Origin: Rudaea cellulosilytica DSM 22992
Lineage (GTDB): Bacteria > Pseudomonadota > Gammaproteobacteria > Xanthomonadales > Rhodanobacteraceae
Direction of reading: 5' to 3'
Assembly: GCF_000378125.1 (NCBI RefSeq)
Contig: NZ_KB899241.1
Location: 1,959,652-2,023,651, forward strand
DNA length: 64,000 nt
Shown: positions 1-10,440 of the stretch, piece after piece
Position numbering within the stretch: the stretch's first letter is position 1
Layout: each line of letters opens with the position of its first letter
The notes under the pieces: model-generated
The model's input: only the letters and a program-made list of their open reading frames with translations
The model's database searches: none
Told to the model about the DNA's origin: nothing
Position numbers and translations under genes: made by a program

Positions 1-752
1 CCGGCGGTCACGTTCGCACCGATCCAGACGAGCTGGCGCGGATTGACCGCCGAGAACTGGCGTTCGGCGTTGGTCATCTGCACCCAGGTCTTGCCCAGCG
101 TGTTGTCGTAGGCAAGCGTGTCGTAGATCGAAGGATAGCCACCGAGGTAGGCGCCGGTCGTGCCGCTGGTCACGGTCGAGAAACCCAGGCCGTGCGCGAA
201 TTCGTGCAGCAGCACCTCAACGAGATTGACCTTGCTGCCGGCGTTGCCGTCGAGACCGAGGTAGAACGGCGATCCGGTAAGGCATCCGGTGTTGCCGAGG
301 TTGCTGTTGAAGCGCGCGCGAATTTCGGCGGTCGAAGGATCCGCGACGTCCCCGTAAAGCTTGTTCGTGAGCGCGGCGTGGTACCAAACGCCAGGCACCA
401 GGGCGCCGGGAAAATCTCTGAATATCTCGGTCGGGCCAGCCGAGCCGAGAACCGCACTGGTCGCGTTGCAGCTCAACGGCTCGAATGTGGACAGCACCCG
501 GATGGCAGCGGCGCTGTCGAGCGTGGCGCCCCATATGCTCGCGGCGTACTGGAAAGCGTTGAGTCGCTGCTGGCCCAAGGTCGTGCCGGGATTGCCGCCA
601 ACGGGGGCGACCGGGGTGGGATCGTTGAAGCCGACGCCGGCGGCATTGCCGTTGACGATCGTGATCGTCATCGCCGCGTACGCGGCGCTACCGCCACCGA
701 GCAACCCGAAGGCGAGCACGCCGGCGAGGATCTTGCGCAGATTATTTTTCAT
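1..752 (-). CDS. Secreted zinc metalloprotease, C-terminus cut by window edge
   Basis: A reading frame starts at the ATG at 750-752 and runs off the left edge, giving 250 residues. It opens with a signal peptide (about residues 1-26, ending AAYA). Residues 183-191 read HEFAHGLGF, a metzincin-like HExxHxxG zinc site in which His183, Glu184 and His187 are the expected zinc and catalytic residues. The segment after it is rich in Gly, Tyr and Asn. In similar exported proteases of Xanthomonad-type bacteria a protease-associated domain often follows, but that part lies outside the window. The start overlaps the end of the upstream gene by 11 bases, so the two are probably translationally coupled. 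Substrate unknown. The motif and signal are seen; the family assignment is inference. Confidence 0.8.
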   Translation of the reverse strand, partial: MKNNLRKILAGVLAFGLLGGGSAAYAAMTITIVNGNAAGVGFNDPTPVAPVGGNPGTTLGQQRLNAFQYAASIWGATLDSAAAIRVLSTFEPLSCNATSAVLGSAGPTEIFRDFPGALVPGVWYHAALTNKLYGDVADPSTAEIRARFNSNLGNTGCLTGSPFYLGLDGNAGSKVNLVEVLLHEFAHGLGFSTVTSGTTGAYLGGYPSIYDTLAYDNTLGKTWVQMTNAERQFSAVNPRQLVWIGANVTA

Positions 753-1242
753 TCGCGGTCTCCTGCTTCGTCGTCGAGACGAGTGCGCGCTTGGCGGCAC
801 CATCGCCGGTCACGCATTGCTCCTCGAACTTGCCGTCGGCAGTTTTGTGTACGACGAGATCGGACATGAAGGAGTCGTTGAGCACAGCCACTTGTCCGCC
901 CAACGGGCTGCTGTGCACTTCGACCGTGGAAGCATCGTTCGAGCGAGCGGCGGCTACGGCTTCGTCGAGCAGTTCCTCGGGGTTGGCCTTGCGCAGTTGC
1001 CCCGTGTCCTTGTCCTTGTACGCCCTCAGGCCGTTTTCACGATGACCCGGAGCCTTGGCCAAGCTATCGGCTTGCGCCGACGTGACTGCAGCGATCTTGA
1101 CGTTGGGCAGCACGAGCAGCCCGTCTTTTGATGCCAGTTGCGGCGTCGCTGCGCCGGCGAGCGATGATGCGGTGGCGAGAGCGATGGCTGATGCCGCCCC
1201 CAGAACTGCCGCACGACGCGGCAATCGATTTCTCGATGTCAT
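742..1242 (-). CDS. Small secreted protein of unknown function, partner of the metalloprotease
   Basis: A 166-residue protein with an N-terminal export signal. Basic residues including a twin arginine (LPRRAAVLG) precede a hydrophobic stretch, with likely cleavage after the AGA near residue 31. The rest is hydrophilic, with no motif I recognise and one Cys late in the chain. A GGGAG-type ribosome site lies just upstream of the ATG. Its last codons overlap the metalloprotease start, which suggests one transcript. It could be a chaperone, inhibitor or propeptide-like partner of the protease, but that is only a guess from position. Confidence 0.7.
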   Translation of the reverse strand: MTSRNRLPRRAAVLGAASAIALATASSLAGAATPQLASKDGLLVLPNVKIAAVTSAQADSLAKAPGHRENGLRAYKDKDTGQLRKANPEELLDEAVAAARSNDASTVEVHSSPLGGQVAVLNDSFMSDLVVHKTADGKFEEQCVTGDGAAKRALVSTTKQETANEK

Positions 1243-1410
1243 GTTGAACTCCCGGAAGTTACCCCGTAAAGCGCGGCGCTGGTTACCCCTTTGAACCCGT
1301 CACTTTGGGGAGTGTGACGAAGGCCGCAATTTGATTGCAGCACATTTCCGGCGGCGGTGCAGCTTGCACCACGGCAAATCGCCGGGAGGCCAGACGGGGC
1401 TTACGAAGGC

Positions 1411-2208
1411 CTACAGCAGCGTCGGCGGCGAGTGTGCCGAGATGACCTTGGCCATCGCCGCGGCGACGAAGTGGTTGCCAGCGATGAGATTGCCGTTCTC
1501 GGGCATACCGGCCCTGCCGGCGAAATCGCTGCACTGACCGCCCGCCTCGCGCACGAGCAATACGCCCGCGGCCATGTCCCACGGATTCAGACCGGTCTCA
1601 AAATAGCCGTCCAGACGACCCGCGGCGACATAGGCGAGATCGAGTGCGGCGGAGCCGGTGCGGCGGATATCCTCGGCTTCGCCGAGCAGGGCGCGGGTCA
1701 TGTCGAGCTGGGCGCCGAGATGGCGGCGCTGGCGGTACGGGAATCCCGTGGCGAGCAGTGCACCGGCAAGGCTTTCGCGCTTGGTCACGCGCATGCGGCG
1801 ATCGTTGAGGAAGGCGCCATCGCCCTTGCTCGCGGTGAACATCTCGTCGCGCAGCGGATCGTAGACCACGCCGTAGACGAGGTCACCGTGGTCGCGGAAG
1901 CCGATCGAAACGCAGAAATGCGGGAAGCCACGTAGATAATTGTGCGTGCCGTCGAGCGGGTCGATGATCCAGACCTTCTCGGTCCTGCCTTTCTGCCCCG
2001 ATTCCTCGGCCAGAAAACCATGGTCGGGATAGGCGCGGCGCAGCTCCTTGATGATCTCGGCCTCGGCCAGCTTGTCGACTTCGCTGACGTAGTCGTGCCG
2101 CGATTTTTCCTCGATGTTGAGTCCCTCAACGCGATTGAGGTTGCGCAGGATGATATTGCCGGCGGCGCGCGCGGCCTTGACCGCGACATTGACGGCGGGG
2201 CGGGGCAT
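1411..2208 (-). CDS. suhB: Inositol-1-monophosphatase family protein SuhB
   Basis: A 265-residue protein of the Mg-dependent inositol monophosphatase family, at the usual length. The metal and phosphate-binding signatures are visible: EESG near residue 69, IDPLDGTHNY near residues 82-91, and a late NPWDMAAG. Besides hydrolysing myo-inositol-1-phosphate, SuhB in enterobacteria joins the rRNA antitermination complex; whether it does so here cannot be told from the sequence. It is transcribed divergently from trmJ across a 180-base gap. The suhB/trmJ pairing is common in Gammaproteobacteria. Confidence 0.93.
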   Translation of the reverse strand: MPRPAVNVAVKAARAAGNIILRNLNRVEGLNIEEKSRHDYVSEVDKLAEAEIIKELRRAYPDHGFLAEESGQKGRTEKVWIIDPLDGTHNYLRGFPHFCVSIGFRDHGDLVYGVVYDPLRDEMFTASKGDGAFLNDRRMRVTKRESLAGALLATGFPYRQRRHLGAQLDMTRALLGEAEDIRRTGSAALDLAYVAAGRLDGYFETGLNPWDMAAGVLLVREAGGQCSDFAGRAGMPENGNLIAGNHFVAAAMAKVISAHSPPTLL

Positions 2209-2388
2209 GGTGGAACTCCGAATCGATGGCTGGTAAAGAACGACCCGTCAGGCCGGGCCCGCGGGGCGCGAAGGGTAGCACAAAGCCGAATCTGCGACTC
2301 GGGGCGGGCCTGCTTCCGGGTATTTTTCCGATGAGGACGGGAACGGCGAACGTGTAAGCTTTCTCCGCTTCCACTTCCATTTTCCCCC

Positions 2389-3126
2389 ATGCAGCCGATC
2401 CGCTTCGTCCTCGTCCGCACCTCGCATCCCGGCAATATCGGCTCCGCTGCGCGCGCGATCCGCACGATGGGCTATACGCGGCTCGTGCTGGTCGCGCCGC
2501 ACAAATATCCGCATGCCGACGCGACGGCGATGGCCGCCGGCGCGGACGACGTGCTCGACGGCATCGTCGTCGTGCCGACGCTGGTCGACGCAATCGCCGA
2601 TTGCCGCCTCGTGCTCGGCTGCACCGCACGGCGGCGTGGGGTCTCGCTGCCCGAAATTACGCCGCGCGAGGCGGCGGCGCAGGCAGGCGAGGCCGCTATG
2701 GCGGGCGAGGTCGCGATCGTGTTCGGCAACGAGCGTACGGGCCTGGAGAACGAGGAACTCATGCGTTGCCACGCTGCCGTGCACATTCCGGCGGACCCGA
2801 GCTATTCCTCGCTCAATCTCGCCCAGGCCGTACAGGTGCTCGCCTATGAAATGCGTCTGGCGCAGCTGCAAGGCCAGCCGTCGGCAGTTGCCGCTGCAAA
2901 ATCCGATCCCGCCGCGACCGCGGAGCAGATGGAATATTTCTTCGGTCACCTGTTCCAGACGCTCGTCGACATCGACTTCCATAAGGGGCGCTCGCCGGTG
3001 ACGATCGAGCAGCGTCTGCGCAAGTTGTTCCTGCACGCGAGCCTCGACCAGCGCGAGGTGCGCATCCTGCGCGGCATCTTCGACGATGCGCAGCGCATGG
3101 CGAGGATAGCTAAGGAGCGCAGCTAG
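2389..3126 (+). CDS. trmJ: tRNA (cytidine/uridine-2'-O-)-methyltransferase TrmJ
   Basis: A 245-residue SPOUT-class RNA methyltransferase. The N-terminus has the family's VRTSHPGNIGSAARA substrate/cofactor region. The knot region carries VFGNERTGLENEEL and IPADPSYSSLNLAQAV, which form the S-adenosylmethionine site. TrmJ methylates the ribose at position 32 of the tRNA anticodon loop. The C-terminal third (after about residue 165) is the helical extension typical of TrmJ. No strong Shine-Dalgarno precedes this ATG. The end overlaps the convergent CNNM gene by 3 bases. Confidence 0.92.
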   Translation: MQPIRFVLVRTSHPGNIGSAARAIRTMGYTRLVLVAPHKYPHADATAMAAGADDVLDGIVVVPTLVDAIADCRLVLGCTARRRGVSLPEITPREAAAQAGEAAMAGEVAIVFGNERTGLENEELMRCHAAVHIPADPSYSSLNLAQAVQVLAYEMRLAQLQGQPSAVAAAKSDPAATAEQMEYFFGHLFQTLVDIDFHKGRSPVTIEQRLRKLFLHASLDQREVRILRGIFDDAQRMARIAKERS

Positions 3127-4466
3127 CCGGTTTCGTCTTCCGCGGCCGCGGATTCCTTGAACCGGCTGATCAGGATCTTGTCGATGCGCGCGCCATCGAG
3201 ATCGACGACTTCGAAGCGGTAGCCCGACCAGTCGAAATGCTCCGCGCAGGCGGGAATGCGGCCGAACTGGGCAATGACCATGCCCGCGGCGGTACGGTAG
3301 TCGTCGTCTTCCTCGTGCGGAAAGCGGCCGATGCCAGTCAGCTCGCGCAGGTCGTCGATGCCGAGCGCGCCGTCGATCAGCCAGCTGCCGTCGTCGCGCG
3401 TGACGATCGGCGCGTCATCGTTGCCATGCGCCTCGACCGCAGGCAGCGCGGCCTTGCCGACGACGGCGCCGAGCAGGTCGTTGAGTGTGACCAGGCCCTC
3501 GATGTCGCCGTATTCGTCGACGATGAACGCCATCGGCGTGTCCGCGTCGCGCAGTTCCTCGAGCAGATCGAGCGCGCGCGCCGTGCCAGGTACGTAGACG
3601 GGCTTTGCCAGCGTGCGGAACAAGTCCACCGGCCGGTCGGCGGCGGTATTTTCCAGCGTGTCGATCAGGTTCTTGACCTCGAGGATGCCGAGCACGTCCT
3701 TGTCGCTGCCGCGCATGACCGGATAACGCGAATGCGAGGACTCACGCATCACCGCGAGGTTCTCCGCAAGCGCCGCGGTGACGTCGAGCCACGCGATGCG
3801 CGGGCGCGGCGTCATCAGCGAGTCGACGCTACGGTCGCCGAGGCGCAGCACGCGGTTGACCATGTTGTGTTCGTCCGAGTCGATGACACCCTGCTCGGCG
3901 CCTTCGGAGACAAGCAGGCGGATTTCCTCTTCGCTCACGCGCTCGCCGCTGGCCTGGTTGAGCTTGAACAAATGCAGCAGCCTGCGCGTGATCCAGATCA
4001 GAACAAAGCTGAAGGGCATCGCCAGCCAAGTCAGGACGCGCATCGGTATTGCGACCGCGGTGGCGAACTTTTCCGGCGCGACCAACGCAAGGCGTTTGGG
4101 CAGCAGCTCGCCGAGCAGCATGTTGACGAAGGTGATGCCGGCGACACTGAGCACGACGCCGACCGGCGGCGCGAATTCCGCAATGCGCGGCAGGTCGAGC
4201 TTTTCCAGCCAGCGTGCGATCTCCTGGCCGATGGATTCGCCGAGCAGGGTGCCCGTGCCGATGCCTAGAAGCGTGATGAACACCTGCACGGTCGAGAGAA
4301 ACTGCTCGGGCTGCTTTGCCAGATCGAGCGCGACGCGTGCGCGGCGGCTGGTCTGGGCGAGCTGTTTCAGGCGCAGCTTGCGCGAGGTCATCAGCGCCAT
4401 TTCGCTCAGGGCGAAGAAGCCGTTGAGCAGGGCGAGGAAAACGACGAGGACGACTTCGGTAATCAT
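3123..4466 (-). CDS. CNNM/CBS-pair/CorC_HlyC integral membrane protein (hemolysin family)
   Basis: A 447-residue membrane protein when started at the ATG at 4464-4466. The frame is open further upstream, but that extension is hydrophilic and does not look like the family. The order is a CNNM/DUF21 transmembrane domain (residues about 1-190, beginning MITEVVLVVFLALLNGFFAL), two CBS domains (about 200-330, with LMTPRPRI and FIVDEYGDIEGLVT) and a C-terminal CorC_HlyC domain. Relatives act in magnesium or cobalt efflux/homeostasis. The name hemolysin is historical. It is convergent with trmJ. Confidence 0.9.
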   Translation of the reverse strand: MITEVVLVVFLALLNGFFALSEMALMTSRKLRLKQLAQTSRRARVALDLAKQPEQFLSTVQVFITLLGIGTGTLLGESIGQEIARWLEKLDLPRIAEFAPPVGVVLSVAGITFVNMLLGELLPKRLALVAPEKFATAVAIPMRVLTWLAMPFSFVLIWITRRLLHLFKLNQASGERVSEEEIRLLVSEGAEQGVIDSDEHNMVNRVLRLGDRSVDSLMTPRPRIAWLDVTAALAENLAVMRESSHSRYPVMRGSDKDVLGILEVKNLIDTLENTAADRPVDLFRTLAKPVYVPGTARALDLLEELRDADTPMAFIVDEYGDIEGLVTLNDLLGAVVGKAALPAVEAHGNDDAPIVTRDDGSWLIDGALGIDDLRELTGIGRFPHEEDDDYRTAAGMVIAQFGRIPACAEHFDWSGYRFEVVDLDGARIDKILISRFKESAAAEDETG

Positions 4467-4571
4467 TCCGCGGCGGATGGGGATGCGACCCGCAGTGTAG
4501 CAGGCCCGCGGGAGTGGCCACGTACCGGAATGAACAAAGCCTGACAAATCAAAAATTTAACTCCAAGGTCG

Positions 4572-4600
4572 TTGGGCTGGTAAGGAGCATGGGCTAAAAT
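4572..4600 (+). promoter_or_regulatory. Probable sigma-70 promoter of the rfb operon
   Basis: TTGGGC at 4572-4577 and TAAAAT at 4595-4600 are separated by exactly 17 bases, in the gap before rfbB. The expected start is near 4607, about 55 bases before the rfbB ATG. The spacing and both hexamers are seen; activity is inferred. Confidence 0.6.
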
Positions 4601-4662
4601 GCCGGCCCGCGTCACCGATGCGGATTTTTCCGCCTGCGTGGCGCAATGAGACTCTCTATCGC

Positions 4663-5715
4663 ATGAAAACTCTTCTGGTCACCGGCGGCGCCGGCTTCAT
4701 CGGCGGCAACTTCGTGCTCGGCGCGGTCGCGGACGGCCACCGCGTCGTCAATCTCGACAAGCTCACCTACGCCGGCAATCTCGACACACTGGCCGCGCTC
4801 AAGGGCAATCCGAATCACGTTTTCGTGCAAGGCGACATCGGCGATCTCGAGTTCGTCGGTAAATTGCTCGCCGAGCACAAACCCGATGCGATTGTGAACT
4901 TTGCCGCCGAATCTCACGTCGACCGTTCGATCGATGGCCCGGCTGCGTTCATCCACACCAATGTGGTCGGCACGCTCGGGCTGCTCGAGGCGACACTGAA
5001 ACATTGGCGGACCTTGAGCGACGCGAACAAGATCGCGTTCCGCTTCCTGCATGTGTCGACCGACGAGGTCTACGGTTCGCTCGGTGCGGAAGGCAAGTTC
5101 ACCGAGACGACCGCGTATGCGCCGAATTCGCCGTATTCGGCGTCCAAGGCCTCATCCGACCACATCGTGCGCGCCTTCCACCACACCTATGGCCTGCCGA
5201 CGCTGACGACGAACTGCTCGAACAACTACGGTCCGTACCAGTTTCCCGAGAAGCTCATTCCGCTGATGATCCACAAGGCGCTGGTCGGCGAGAAGCTGCC
5301 GGTCTACGGCGACGGCAAGAACGTGCGCGACTGGCTCTACGTAGTCGATCACTGTCATGCGATCCGTCGCGTGCTTGACGCCGGGCGTCCGGGCGAGGTC
5401 TACAACGTCGGCGGCGACGCCGAGCGCGAGAATATCCACGTGGTGCGCACGATCTGCGCGCTGCTCGACGAGCGCCGGCCGCTGGCGAACGGTGCGAGGC
5501 GCGAGGCGCAGATCAACTTCGTCGCCGATCGCCCCGGCCACGACCGGCGTTACGCGATCGACGCCTCCAAGCTCAAGCGCGAACTCGGTTGGAAGCCGTC
5601 GGAGACGTTCGAGACCGGCATCGCCCGCACCGTAGACTGGTATTTGGCCAACGAGGCCTGGGCCGGACGCGTGCTCGATGGCAGCTATCGCATGGAACGT
5701 CTTGGCGTTGCCTGA
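4663..5715 (+). CDS. rfbB: dTDP-glucose 4,6-dehydratase
   Basis: A 350-residue extended short-chain dehydrogenase. The Rossmann motif [10 protein letters not shown] is at residues about 7-16. The catalytic STDEVYG and YSASK signatures are both present, as is the [12 protein letters not shown] segment typical of RmlB. It converts dTDP-glucose to dTDP-4-keto-6-deoxyglucose, step 2 of dTDP-rhamnose synthesis. I chose the ATG at 4663 (MKTLLVTGG) over the upstream ATG at 4618 because family members start just before the Rossmann strand. First gene of the rfb operon, behind a good promoter. Confidence 0.96.
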   Translation: MKTLLVTGGAGFIGGNFVLGAVADGHRVVNLDKLTYAGNLDTLAALKGNPNHVFVQGDIGDLEFVGKLLAEHKPDAIVNFAAESHVDRSIDGPAAFIHTNVVGTLGLLEATLKHWRTLSDANKIAFRFLHVSTDEVYGSLGAEGKFTETTAYAPNSPYSASKASSDHIVRAFHHTYGLPTLTTNCSNNYGPYQFPEKLIPLMIHKALVGEKLPVYGDGKNVRDWLYVVDHCHAIRRVLDAGRPGEVYNVGGDAERENIHVVRTICALLDERRPLANGARREAQINFVADRPGHDRRYAIDASKLKRELGWKPSETFETGIARTVDWYLANEAWAGRVLDGSYRMERLGVA

Positions 5716-5724
5716 GCCGCTGTC

Positions 5725-5946
5725 ATGATCTCGAATCCCGCCGTGGCCAGAAAAATCTCCGATTTGATGATCGAGTGCAGCAAACGCCTAACTGCAAGTG
5801 TCGCGGAAATCAAAGAGTCGTGCTCGGAAACTGAATTCGTCGAATATCGGGCGGCGGTTGCAAGAATCATGGCGGACATGTTGCGTGAGGTGATGAACCC
5901 GCTCTACAAGCAACATCCCCAGATCAAGCCGACAGAATTGAAATAG
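5725..5946 (+). CDS. Small conserved hypothetical protein inside the rhamnose operon
   Basis: A 73-residue, mostly helical protein that fills the gap between rfbB and rfbA in the same orientation, 9 bases after rfbB. It has no signal or membrane segment. The C-terminal half contains a YRxxVxxIMxxMLxEVMNPLYxxHPxIKP pattern that I recall from uncharacterised small proteins of Beta- and Gammaproteobacteria; this is memory, not a search. The Shine-Dalgarno is weak, so expression may rely on coupling to rfbB. Function unknown. Confidence 0.7.
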   Translation: MISNPAVARKISDLMIECSKRLTASVAEIKESCSETEFVEYRAAVARIMADMLREVMNPLYKQHPQIKPTELK

Positions 5947-5958
5947 CAACGGACAGAC

Positions 5959-6838
<880 letters not shown>

Positions 6839-6852
<14 letters not shown>

Positions 6853-7396
6853 GACGGATCTGCCTGGTTGCCTCATCATCGAACCACAGGTGTTCGGCGA
6901 CGCGCGCGGATTTTTCTACGAAGGCTACAATGCGGAAAAGTATAAAAATTCCGGGATAGATCGCGTGTTCGTGCAAAGCAACGTATCGCGCTCCGCGCAC
7001 GGCGTGCTGCGAGGCTTGCACTACCAGTGGCCGAATCCGCAAGGCAAACTCGTCAGCGTGCTCGAAGGCGAGGTTTACGATGTCGCCGTCGACATCCGCC
7101 GCGGTTCGCCGACCTTTGGACGCTGGGCCGCGGTTGTGCTCTCCGCCGAGAACCACCGCCATTTCTGGATCCCCGAAGGTTTCGCCCACGGCTTCGCCGT
7201 GCTCTCGGACTTCGCCACATTCACCTATCAATGCACCGCGCTCTACGACGGCGCCGCCGACGCCGGCATCCGCTGGAACGATGCCGATATCGCGATCGAC
7301 TGGCCGATCAGCGCGCCGCGACTGTCGGGCAAGGACGAGAAGGCTCCGTTCCTGCGCGACGTGCCGGTAGAAAGGCTGCCGGTGTACGCGCCGTGA
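6839..7396 (+). CDS. rfbC: dTDP-4-dehydrorhamnose 3,5-epimerase
   Basis: A 185-residue RmlC cupin. The GVLRGLHYQ segment with the catalytic His, the substrate-contact region around [11 protein letters not shown] and the DADIAIDWP end region are all present. It epimerises C3 and C5 of dTDP-4-keto-6-deoxyglucose. It overlaps rfbA upstream by 14 bases and rfbD downstream by 4 bases (GTGA), as expected for a tightly coupled operon. Confidence 0.96.
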
Positions 7397-8328
7397 AGAT
7401 TCTTCTGCTCGGCGCCAACGGCCAAGTCGGCTTCGAGCTGCAGCGCTCGCTCTCGCCGCTCGGTGAGGTGAGCGCGACGACGCGCAGCGGCAAGTTGCCG
7501 GGCAACGTCGATGGCCTGCGCGCCGATCTTGCCGATGCAGGCTCGCTTGCGCAGGCTTTGCAAAGCGAGCGCTGGGACATCGTCGTCAACGCCGCGGCAT
7601 ACACCGCAGTCGATCGCGCGGAGGACGAGGCGGCGCTCGCGCAGCGGATCAACGGCGAGGCGCTGGCGCAGATCGGACAATGGGCTGCACGCAACGCGGC
7701 GCTCGTCGTCCACTATTCGACCGACTACGTATTCGACGGCCAGGGCGCGCGCCCGTATAGCGAGGACGACGCAACCGCGCCGCTCGGCGTCTACGGACGC
7801 AGCAAGCTCGCAGGCGAAGAGGCACTGCGCGAATCCGGTTGCGCACACCTGATCCTGCGCACGGCCTGGGTCTACGGCGCGCGCGGCGGCAATTTTCTGC
7901 GCACGATGCTGCGCCTCGCGCGCGAACGCGATCGCTTGACCGTGGTCGACGACCAGCGTGGCGCGCCGACGTCGAGCCGGTTGATTGCCGCAACGACGGC
8001 CATGATCCTCAAACAATGGCGCGATGGCGATGCGACGCGGCGCGGCGACTACAATGGCATCCATCATCTCGCCGCGGGTGGCGAGACCACGTGGTGCGGT
8101 TTCGCCCGCGCCATCGTCACGCGCGCGGCTGTGGCCGGATTGATCGCGCGCGAAGTTGAGGTGGCGGCGATCCGCACGGCGGATTTCCCGACCAAGGCAC
8201 GCCGGCCGGCGTATTCGGTGTTAGACACCTCGAAGCTGCGCGAGCGCTTCGACTTGGAGATGCCGGAATGGACACGGGGGCTGGATGCGGTGATCGGAGA
8301 GTTGGCCGAAGCCAGCGGTGGTAAATAG
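7393..8328 (+). CDS. rfbD: dTDP-4-dehydrorhamnose reductase
   Basis: A 311-residue short-chain reductase. It begins with the GTG at 7393-7395, which overlaps the rfbC stop as GTGA and encodes [16 protein letters not shown], the RmlD Rossmann motif. The frame is open far upstream, but that part is antisense-like and overlaps rfbC. STDYVFDG and YGRSKLAGE carry the Tyr-Lys catalytic pair. It makes dTDP-L-rhamnose, the last step. No glycosyltransferase lies next to it, so the sugar is used elsewhere, probably in surface polysaccharide. Confidence 0.95.
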   Translation: MKILLLGANGQVGFELQRSLSPLGEVSATTRSGKLPGNVDGLRADLADAGSLAQALQSERWDIVVNAAAYTAVDRAEDEAALAQRINGEALAQIGQWAARNAALVVHYSTDYVFDGQGARPYSEDDATAPLGVYGRSKLAGEEALRESGCAHLILRTAWVYGARGGNFLRTMLRLARERDRLTVVDDQRGAPTSSRLIAATTAMILKQWRDGDATRRGDYNGIHHLAAGGETTWCGFARAIVTRAAVAGLIAREVEVAAIRTADFPTKARRPAYSVLDTSKLRERFDLEMPEWTRGLDAVIGELAEASGGK

Positions 8329-8417
8329 AAAACCAGGAAACATGAAACAAGCGCGGTCGGGGGCCGTTGGATGAATCAGGCGATCGGTGACGATCGCGCA
8401 ATGTTGGAGGTGCAGCG

Positions 8418-9872
8418 ATGTTGATCCCAGTAATCCTTTCCGGCGGTGCCGGAACCCGTCTTTGGCCGGTATCGCGCAGTGCGTATCCGAAACCGTTCAT
8501 GCGCATGGCCGACGGCGAGTCGCTCCTGTACAAGACGCTGACGCGCGCGCTGCGCGTGGCGGACGGGGGCAACGTACTCACCGTTACCGGCCGCGATTTC
8601 TATTTCCTCAACCGCGACGAATACGCGCGCCATCCGGATGCGAAGATCGATCGCATGCGTTTCCTGCTCGAGCCTGCGGGGCGCAACACGGCCCCGGCGA
8701 TCGTGCTTGCCGCACTGTACGTGCGCGAGCATTTCGGCGCAGACGCGAACCTATTGATCCTCGCCGCCGATCACCTGATCGCCGATGTCGACTCCTTCGT
8801 CGCCGACGTCGCGCGTGCGCAGGGGCTGGCGCAGGAAGGCTGGCTCGTCACCTTCGGCATTCCGCCGCAGCATCCGGACACGGGCTTCGGCTACATCCGC
8901 CAGGGCGCGCAAATTGGTGAAAGTGGACAAAGAGAAATTGCCGCGTTCGTCGAGAAGCCTAGCCTCGACAAAGCGAAGGAATATCTAGCCAGCGGCGACT
9001 ACGTGTGGAACTCGGGTATGTTCTGCTTCCGCGCCGACGTGCTGCTCGCCGCCGCTGCACAGACTTGTCCGGACGTGCTTGCCGCCGCGCAAGCCTGCCA
9101 CGCCAGCGCGCGCACGCACGAGAGCCCGGTCGAGTACGACAAGGAAAAGTTCCTCGCCCAGCCAGACATCTCCATCGACTACGCGGTGATGGAGCGCGCG
9201 CCGCGTCGAGCCGTCGTTGCCGCGGGCTTCGACTGGAGCGATGTCGGCTCGTGGAAGGCAGTCAGTGAGATTCCGTCCGCGGCCGAACCGGACGCCGCTG
9301 GCAACCGCGTGGTCGGCAAGGCGATCGTCGTGGGCAGCGAGAATTGCTACATCCAGAGCGACAAGCGCATCGTCGCCGCGGTTGGGGTGAAGGATCTCGT
9401 CATCATCGACACCGGCGACGCCGTGCTCGTTTCCGATCGCGAACATGCACAGCAGGTCAAGCAGGTCGTCGAGCAGTTGCGCGACGATGGCCACGAGAGC
9501 GCGCGCCATCATCAGACCGTGCGCCGGCCGTGGGGTAGCTACACCATTCTCGAGGACGAGAACGACTGCAAGGTCAAGCGCCTCACGGTCAAGCCCGGCC
9601 AGGTGCTGAGCCTGCAGCTGCACCATCGCCGCAGCGAGCATTGGACCGTCGTCTACGGCACGGCCAAAGTGCGAGTCGGCGACAAGGAATTCCTGCTCAA
9701 GCGCAACGAGTCCTGCTACATTCCGGTCGAAACCCTGCACCGCCTGGAAAATCCGACCGACACCGACATCCATCTGATCGAGGTGCAGTGCGGCGACTAT
9801 TTCGGCGAGGACGATATCGTCCGGCTCGAGGACAAGTACGGCCGCGTGCCGGCGACGGCATCGTCGTCGTAA
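8418..9872 (+). CDS. manC: Mannose-1-phosphate guanylyltransferase / mannose-6-phosphate isomerase
   Basis: A 484-residue bifunctional enzyme (XanB/AlgA type). The N-terminal nucleotidyltransferase has GGAGTRLWPVSR near residue 8 and the FVEKP signature. The C-terminal cupin isomerase domain starts near residue 370 with RPWGSY and has LQLHHRRSEHW metal-binding residues. It makes GDP-mannose and interconverts fructose-6-P and mannose-6-P. A GGAGG ribosome site precedes the ATG. In Xanthomonas the orthologous xanB is also linked to the rml genes, which supports the taxonomic placement. Confidence 0.95.
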   Translation: MLIPVILSGGAGTRLWPVSRSAYPKPFMRMADGESLLYKTLTRALRVADGGNVLTVTGRDFYFLNRDEYARHPDAKIDRMRFLLEPAGRNTAPAIVLAALYVREHFGADANLLILAADHLIADVDSFVADVARAQGLAQEGWLVTFGIPPQHPDTGFGYIRQGAQIGESGQREIAAFVEKPSLDKAKEYLASGDYVWNSGMFCFRADVLLAAAAQTCPDVLAAAQACHASARTHESPVEYDKEKFLAQPDISIDYAVMERAPRRAVVAAGFDWSDVGSWKAVSEIPSAAEPDAAGNRVVGKAIVVGSENCYIQSDKRIVAAVGVKDLVIIDTGDAVLVSDREHAQQVKQVVEQLRDDGHESARHHQTVRRPWGSYTILEDENDCKVKRLTVKPGQVLSLQLHHRRSEHWTVVYGTAKVRVGDKEFLLKRNESCYIPVETLHRLENPTDTDIHLIEVQCGDYFGEDDIVRLEDKYGRVPATASSS

Positions 9873-10440
9873 CTCCGCGTTCAACCGAGTACCGATCCGG
9901 CACTTCCGCTTGCGGGGTGCCGCGTCCAGCTTGCGAATGCTGACGTCGTTAGCATTCCGCGCGGCCTCGACCAACTGCCGAACAGCGTCACATTTTGACC
10001 AAACTTAAGCGTCGACTAAGTCACATTCCCTGCTATCCTTTGTGATGTGGTTGACAGTCGCTCTATGCGTGCGGCGCCGCCAAAGTCGCATGTATGGATG
10101 GGTTTTCGGACCTTTCGCGCAAGATCGTGCCGCAATGGCACGGATGTTGCTTAAGAGCTGCAAATCTTCGTAAACCATAAACCTTGTCGCGCGGCCAAAT
10201 GGTCGGCGCCGGCACGGGTTGACTTGTGTCGGATTTGTCAGGGGCAAAGCAAACATGTCGTGGATAGCGCTCGTAAAAGGTGTTGTTTCCCGTCGCAGGT
10301 CTGTATCGATCGTGCCGAGTTCAAGCTCGTTTCAAGCGGGCACGCGCCGAAAGACTGCCGCAGCAGTGGAAAACGCGGCTTCACCCTCTCTGTCTACGAC
10401 CATGCGAGCAGGTTGCTCGGCGCGTCCGGCTGCCATTGAG
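9873..10440. other. Intergenic region before the giant repeat protein
   Basis: About 570 bases with no supported gene. Small open frames on both strands have no recognisable product. There are locally AT-rich patches (about 9990-10040 and 10145-10190) where a promoter for the downstream gene may lie, but I found no hexamer pair with good spacing. The frame of the giant gene is open back to 10219, but that part lacks a signal peptide and looks non-coding. Confidence 0.6.

Noticed and set aside
10005-10256. Minus-strand open frame of 83 codons upstream of the giant gene
   Set aside because: No ribosome site, no recognisable sequence and Arg-rich composition.
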